A stretch of DNA of 40,564 nt from an uncultured Burkholderiales bacterium (GTDB lineage Bacteria > Pseudomonadota > Gammaproteobacteria > Burkholderiales > Burkholderiaceae_C), in NCBI GenBank assembly GCA_903941205.1, contig CAJAOB010000332.1, positions 1-40,564 on the forward strand, written 5' to 3'. The notes under the pieces are model-generated. The model was not told where the DNA came from and did not search any database. It worked only from the letters and a program-made list of their open reading frames with translations. The translations under genes and the position numbers were made by a program. Shown here one piece after another: positions 31,965-40,564 of the stretch. Within the stretch, counting starts at the first letter, position 1; every line of letters starts with the position of its first letter.

Positions 31965-32759
31965 TCAGGGCGGAGGCTTCTGGATCGCCGGCGGTATTTT
32001 GTCAGGCTCTGGCAGGTCGAAGCGTTCCTCGCTGGGCGCGCCAGATGTGCCGGGCTCTTCCCGGACCTGACCGCGTCGGCGCTGCAAGTAAGCGTCGCGG
32101 GTGAAGCTGTATTTGTCGAGTGCTGCGGCTTCAAGCAACTTTCCTGCACCGAGCAAAGTGGCACGCAGGTCCACCAGACGCAAGGTCATCAGGGCGTTGC
32201 GACCGGCCACATCGTTCATGCCCGCGACGACATCACCGCGAGAGTCTACGGGCACGGCCAGCGAGTCGCGCAAGGTTGAAGGGCCCAGCAGCGGCAAAAC
32301 GACATAGGGCCCGGTCGGCACGCCCCAATAACCCAGGGTCTGGCCGAAGTCTTCCTTGTGCCTCTCAAGCCGCAATTCGGTGGCAACGTCGATCAGGCCA
32401 GCAAGTCCCAGGGTCGTGTTGACGCCCACCCGAAAGAAGGTTTCCACCGACTCCTTGGGCTTGATCTGAAGGATGTTGTTGGCCAGCGACCAGAGGTCGG
32501 CGATATTTCCAAAAAAATTGTAGACCCCGGTCCGCACGAAGGGCGGCGTGACATGCTCGTAAACCGTGGCGACCGGCTTGACAACCACCTCGTCAAGGCC
32601 GTCATTGAAACTGGCGACCTGGCGGTTAAAAGGCTCCCAGGGGTCGCGCGGATTGGCGTTCGGCGACATGGCGCAACCCTGCAACACGATAAGGCCGAGC
32701 CCCACCAAAGCCGGCAAGGCTGCGCGCAATGACTGCCACGTAAAGGCCGCAGGACTCAT
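31965..32759 (-). CDS. mlaA: MlaA/VacJ family lipoprotein
   Basis: Lipobox LQGC; NPRDPWEPFNRQVASFNDGLDEVVVKPVATVYEHVTPPFVRTGVYNFFGNIADLW. Confidence 0.95.
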   Translation of the reverse strand: MSPAAFTWQSLRAALPALVGLGLIVLQGCAMSPNANPRDPWEPFNRQVASFNDGLDEVVVKPVATVYEHVTPPFVRTGVYNFFGNIADLWSLANNILQIKPKESVETFFRVGVNTTLGLAGLIDVATELRLERHKEDFGQTLGYWGVPTGPYVVLPLLGPSTLRDSLAVPVDSRGDVVAGMNDVAGRNALMTLRLVDLRATLLGAGKLLEAAALDKYSFTRDAYLQRRRGQVREEPGTSGAPSEERFDLPEPDKIPPAIQKPPP

Positions 32760-33265
32760 TTGGCCGATCCGGCGGCGGCCGGAGCCGCTGCTGCGCCAGC
32801 CGGTGCGCTGTCGGCTGCCTTGCTGTAGAGGAACTGGCTGATGAGGGTTTCAAGCACCACGGCCGACTGGGTCTGGGTGATCACGTCGCCCTTTGCCAGA
32901 TTTTTTTCGGAAGCCCCCGGCTCGATCCCGATGTACTGCTCGCCAAGCAGGCCGCTGGTCAAGATCTTCAGGGAACTGTCCTTTGGGAAAACATAGCGGC
33001 TTTCAAGCGCCAGACTGACCGTGGCCTGGTAGCGCTTGTCGTCAAAGCTGATCGTGTCGACCCGTCCGACCACGACGCCGGCGCTCTTGACCGCAGCCCG
33101 GGGCTTGAGGCCGCCGATATTGTCGAACTTGGCCATCACGGGGTAAGAGGTGTCGGCCAGTTGCAAGCTCAGGAGATTGGCTGATTTCAAAGCAAGGAAC
33201 AACAGGGCAAGCAACCCGATGACGACAAAGAGGCCGACCCAACTATCGGTTCTGGAACGTGGCAT
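32756..33265 (-). CDS. mlaD: MlaD (MCE domain) protein
   Basis: MPRSRTDSWVGLFVVIGLLALLFLALKSANL...YPVMAKFDNIGGLKPRAAVKSAGVVVGRVD. Confidence 0.95.
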   Translation of the reverse strand: MPRSRTDSWVGLFVVIGLLALLFLALKSANLLSLQLADTSYPVMAKFDNIGGLKPRAAVKSAGVVVGRVDTISFDDKRYQATVSLALESRYVFPKDSSLKILTSGLLGEQYIGIEPGASEKNLAKGDVITQTQSAVVLETLISQFLYSKAADSAPAGAAAAPAAAGSAK

Positions 33266-33416
33266 GACAAACTTTCAAAAACGCTGGGCAGCAAAACCGC
33301 CCTTGCCGGGCAAACGAGCTGCCTAGAACTCATCTAAACAAGACGTATTCGATTTTCTCACGCACAGGCATCTCAGGTGCTGTAGCGCTGGCGACAAAAC
33401 CTCGGGGCAATCCGCT

Positions 33417-34211
33417 TCACAAACTGAACATCAGCGCAGTCAGCCAGAAATCCAGGCCCAGCACGGCCAGGGAAGCCAGCACCACGGTCCGGGTGGTGGC
33501 GCGCGAGACGCCTTCCGGGGTGGGCTGAGCCTGAAATCCTTGGTACAAGGCCACAAAAGTGACGGTCACGCCGAATACAAAACTTTTGATGACGCCGTTG
33601 CCAACATCACTCCAGACCTCGACACCGCCTTGCATCTGGCTCCAGAACGAGCCTTCATCAATGCCGATCATCAGCACACCGACGAGGTAACCGCCCAGGA
33701 TACCGACAGCGCTGAAGACCGCCGCCAGCAAGGGCATGGCGATGATGCCGCCCCAAAAACGCGGGGCTAGGATGCGGCTGACCGGGTCGACGGCCATCAT
33801 TTCCATGGCCGAGAGTTGCTCGCCGGCCTTCATGAGGCCGATTTCTGCGGTGAGCGCAGTGCCCGCGCGGCCGGCAAAAAGCAAGGCGCTGACCACCGGC
33901 CCGAGTTCGCGCACCAGGCTCAGTGCCACCAGCAAGCCCAGCGCTTCGGACGAGCCGTAGCGCTGCAAGGTGTAATAGCCTTGCAGGCCCAGCACGAAGC
34001 CCACAAACAGGCCAGACACCGCAATGATGGCCAGGGAATAGTTGCCGAGAAAGAAAATCTGGTCGCGCACCAAGCCAAAACGCTTGAGCGTGACGGCCGA
34101 CAAGCTGATCAGACGCAGGAAAAGCCGGCTTGCCAGACCCAGTTCGGCCAGCTTCTCGCGCGTGGCAACGCCAATGTCGGCCAAAAATTCCATTGGCGAC
34201 CGGCGCCTCAT
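33417..34211 (-). CDS. mlaE: MlaE permease
   Basis: [71 protein letters not shown]. Confidence 0.96.
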   Translation of the reverse strand: MRRRSPMEFLADIGVATREKLAELGLASRLFLRLISLSAVTLKRFGLVRDQIFFLGNYSLAIIAVSGLFVGFVLGLQGYYTLQRYGSSEALGLLVALSLVRELGPVVSALLFAGRAGTALTAEIGLMKAGEQLSAMEMMAVDPVSRILAPRFWGGIIAMPLLAAVFSAVGILGGYLVGVLMIGIDEGSFWSQMQGGVEVWSDVGNGVIKSFVFGVTVTFVALYQGFQAQPTPEGVSRATTRTVVLASLAVLGLDFWLTALMFSL

Positions 34212-35077
34212 GAGCGGCCTTTCCGGCTTGAAACCGCAGCCCCAGGCCGGCTGCTGCGGCCAGACAGGCCAAAGTCGGTTTCCGCGTCAGGCCCCGGGTA
34301 ATGGAACTCGACCGGGCCTTCGCTCAAGGCATTTACAAATTGGTGGACCAGAGGGTTGGAGGAGTTCATGACCTCTTGCGGCGTGCCCTCCGCAGCAATG
34401 CCGCCATTGGCCAGGATGATGACCTTGTCAGCGATGCTGAAGGTCTCTTCCAGATCGTGCGAGACCACAATGCTGCTGATGCCCAAGGTGTCATTGAGCT
34501 GGCGGATCAATTGGGCCGCCGTGCCCAGAGAGATCGGGTCCAGGCCGGCAAAGGGCTCGTCGTACATGATCAGTTCAGGGTCCAGCACCATGGCCCGAGC
34601 CAGCGCCACGCGTCTGGCCATGCCGCCCGAAATTTCCGACGGCCGCAAATCGCGAGCGCCGCGCAGACCCACCGCGTCGAGCTTCATCAAGACAATGTCG
34701 CGGATCAATTCAGCACTCAGGCCGGTGTGCTCGCGCAGCGGAAAAGCCACGTTGTCAAACACGCTGAGGTCGGTGAACAAGGCGCCAAACTGAAACAGCA
34801 TGCCCATGCGCCTGCGCGCGGCGTACAACTGCGTTTGCCCCAAGTCGCCGACGTTCTGGCCGTCAAACAGGACCGCACCGCCGGTGGATTTTTGTTGCCC
34901 GCCAATCAGGCGCAATACGGTGGTCTTGCCACCGCCGGAGGCGCCCATCAGGGCCGTGACCTTGCCGCGTGGCACGCTGAAACTGAGGTCTTTCAGAATA
35001 ACGCGGTCGCCGCTGGCGCCCGGGTAGGCGAAAGTGACTTGCTTGAATTCGACCAGAGGGGTGGAAATATCGGCCAT
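34208..35077 (-). CDS. mlaF: MlaF ATP-binding protein
   Basis: [57 protein letters not shown]. Confidence 0.96.
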   Translation of the reverse strand: MADISTPLVEFKQVTFAYPGASGDRVILKDLSFSVPRGKVTALMGASGGGKTTVLRLIGGQQKSTGGAVLFDGQNVGDLGQTQLYAARRRMGMLFQFGALFTDLSVFDNVAFPLREHTGLSAELIRDIVLMKLDAVGLRGARDLRPSEISGGMARRVALARAMVLDPELIMYDEPFAGLDPISLGTAAQLIRQLNDTLGISSIVVSHDLEETFSIADKVIILANGGIAAEGTPQEVMNSSNPLVHQFVNALSEGPVEFHYPGPDAETDFGLSGRSSRPGAAVSSRKGRS

Positions 35078-35084
35078 GAAAGTT

Positions 35085-35111
35085 GGAAAGCCGGCAGGAA
35101 GCCGGCTTTCC
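35085..35111 (-). promoter_or_regulatory. Perfect 11-bp inverted repeat (hairpin) between gltD and mlaF
   Basis: GGAAAGCCGGC-AGGAA-GCCGGCTTTCC on the plus strand; ends 7 nt from the mlaF start codon. Confidence 0.6.
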
Positions 35112-35146
35112 TAGGGTTAGCCCTGATGATAAAGCTTTTGTATCGT

Positions 35147-36613
35147 TCAGCGCGGCAAGTCGCTAAAACCCATCAGGAATTCGTCGACCGCGCGCGCGGC
35201 CTGACGCCCTTCACGTATCGCCCAGACCACCAGACTCTGGCCGCGGCGGATGTCGCCGGCGGCGAAGACCTTGGGCACATTCGTAGCATAACCGCCCTTG
35301 AAGTCGGTGCTGGCCTTGGCGTTGCCGCGGTTGTCGGCTTCCACGCCAAAGGCCTTGAGCACGGTGCTGACCGGTGCGACAAAGCCCATGGCCAGCAACA
35401 CCAGATCGGCCTTGAGCAATTGCTCGGAGCCAGGCACTTCCTGCATCTTGCCGTCTTTCCATTCGACATGAACGGTTTTCAAGCCGGTGACCTTGCCCTT
35501 GTCGCCGATGAATTCCTTGGTCGAAATCGCAAACTCGCGCTGGCAGCCTTCTTCGTGGGAAGAGGACGTGCGCAGCTTGATCGGCCAGTAAGGCCAGGTC
35601 ATCGGGCGGTTTTCTTCTTTCGGCGGCTCGGGCATCAGCTCGAACTGGGTCACGCTGACAGCGCCGTGGCGGTTGCTGGTGCCGACGCAGTCCGAACCGG
35701 TGTCGCCGCCGCCGATGACGATGACGTGCTTGCCGTCAGCGCGCAATTGGTCTTTGAGCTTGTCGCCCGCGTTGACCTTGTTTTGCTGCGGCAGGAATTC
35801 CATGGCGAAATGAATGCCCGCCAGATCCCGGCCAGGCACGGGCAGGTCACGCGACTGTTCGGAGCCTCCCGTCAACAGAACGGCGTCAAAGTCCTTCTGC
35901 AACTGGGCGGGCGTGATGGTTTCCTTGGCCCAGTTGGTGACCTTGCTGTCTTTCGGCAGTTCACCGACCAGCACGCCGCAGCGAAAGTTCACACCCTCGG
36001 CCTTCATCTGCTCGACACGCCGGTCGATGTGGATTTTTTCCATTTTGAAATCGGGAATGCCGTAGCGCAGCAGGCCGCCCACGCGGTCGTTCTTTTCAAA
36101 CAGTGTCACGTCATGACCGACGCGTGCGAGCTGCTGGGCCGCAGCCATGCCGGCCGGTCCGGAGCCGACGACAGCGACTTTCTTGCCGGTCTTGTGTTTG
36201 GCCAACTGCGGTGTGACCCAGCCTTCGGCCCAGGCGCGGTCGATGATCGCGTGCTCGATCGACTTGATGCCAACCGCGTCGTCGTTCACGTTGAGCGTGC
36301 AGGCGGCTTCGCAGGGCGCCGGGCAGATGCGGCCGGTGAACTCGGGAAAGTTGTTGGTGCTATGCAGCGTCAGGAGGGCATTTTTCCAGTCGTTGCGAAA
36401 GACCATGTCATTGAAGTCAGGAATGATGTTGTTGACTGGGCAGCCGCTGTTGCAAAACGGCGTGCCGCAATCCATGCAGCGAGCCGCCTGCTGATTGGCT
36501 TGCTTGGCGTCCAGGCCAATGACAAATTCCTTGTAATGCTTCACGCGCTCCGCAACGGGCTTGTAGCCCTCTTCCAGACGCTCGTAGTCCATGAAGCCGG
36601 TAATTTTTCCCAT
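35147..36613 (-). CDS. gltD: Glutamate synthase small subunit
   Basis: [71 protein letters not shown]. Confidence 0.97.
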   Translation of the reverse strand: MGKITGFMDYERLEEGYKPVAERVKHYKEFVIGLDAKQANQQAARCMDCGTPFCNSGCPVNNIIPDFNDMVFRNDWKNALLTLHSTNNFPEFTGRICPAPCEAACTLNVNDDAVGIKSIEHAIIDRAWAEGWVTPQLAKHKTGKKVAVVGSGPAGMAAAQQLARVGHDVTLFEKNDRVGGLLRYGIPDFKMEKIHIDRRVEQMKAEGVNFRCGVLVGELPKDSKVTNWAKETITPAQLQKDFDAVLLTGGSEQSRDLPVPGRDLAGIHFAMEFLPQQNKVNAGDKLKDQLRADGKHVIVIGGGDTGSDCVGTSNRHGAVSVTQFELMPEPPKEENRPMTWPYWPIKLRTSSSHEEGCQREFAISTKEFIGDKGKVTGLKTVHVEWKDGKMQEVPGSEQLLKADLVLLAMGFVAPVSTVLKAFGVEADNRGNAKASTDFKGGYATNVPKVFAAGDIRRGQSLVVWAIREGRQAARAVDEFLMGFSDLPR

Positions 36614-36663
36614 GATCTCAGTCCTCTGATTCTTCGGTACGTTGTTGGCGCCGGGGGTTCCGC

Positions 36664-40564
<3,901 letters not shown>

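Overview
High-GC, almost entirely chromosomal core-genome window that looks like a Burkholderiales/Comamonadaceae (betaproteobacterial) genome. The taxon call comes from gene content and order, not from a search. Order: secA (3' end off-window, minus); a divergent DUF721/DciA-like ORF; a small accessory metabolic patch (Gfo/Idh/MocA oxidoreductases, aldo/keto reductase, UPF0303 protein, PD40/TolB-like protein) with two decayed genes; a glycine-zipper lipoprotein plus a small lmo0937-type membrane protein; tRNA-Thr(UGU); sspB-sspA; petC-petB-petA; mscL; pdxA; a Nif3-like gene; a DegS/HtrA-like protease; tatC-tatB-tatA; hinT; a DUF4870-like membrane protein; hisE-I-F-A-H-B-C-D-G; murA; a BolA/IbaG gene; an ABC-2 exporter pair; mlaB-C-A-D-E-F; gltD; and gltB (5' end off-window). 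I do not see a convincing undescribed multi-gene system. The best leads are: (i) an apparent in-frame, GC-rich hairpin repeat inside the coding sequence of gltB; (ii) a Dabb-family pseudogene whose frame is broken at an 11-bp tandem repeat; (iii) a 47-codon remnant of a sugar-phosphate isomerase/epimerase gene; (iv) a perfect 11-bp-stem hairpin directly upstream of the mlaF start codon. No CRISPR array, rRNA, prophage or intact IS element was seen.
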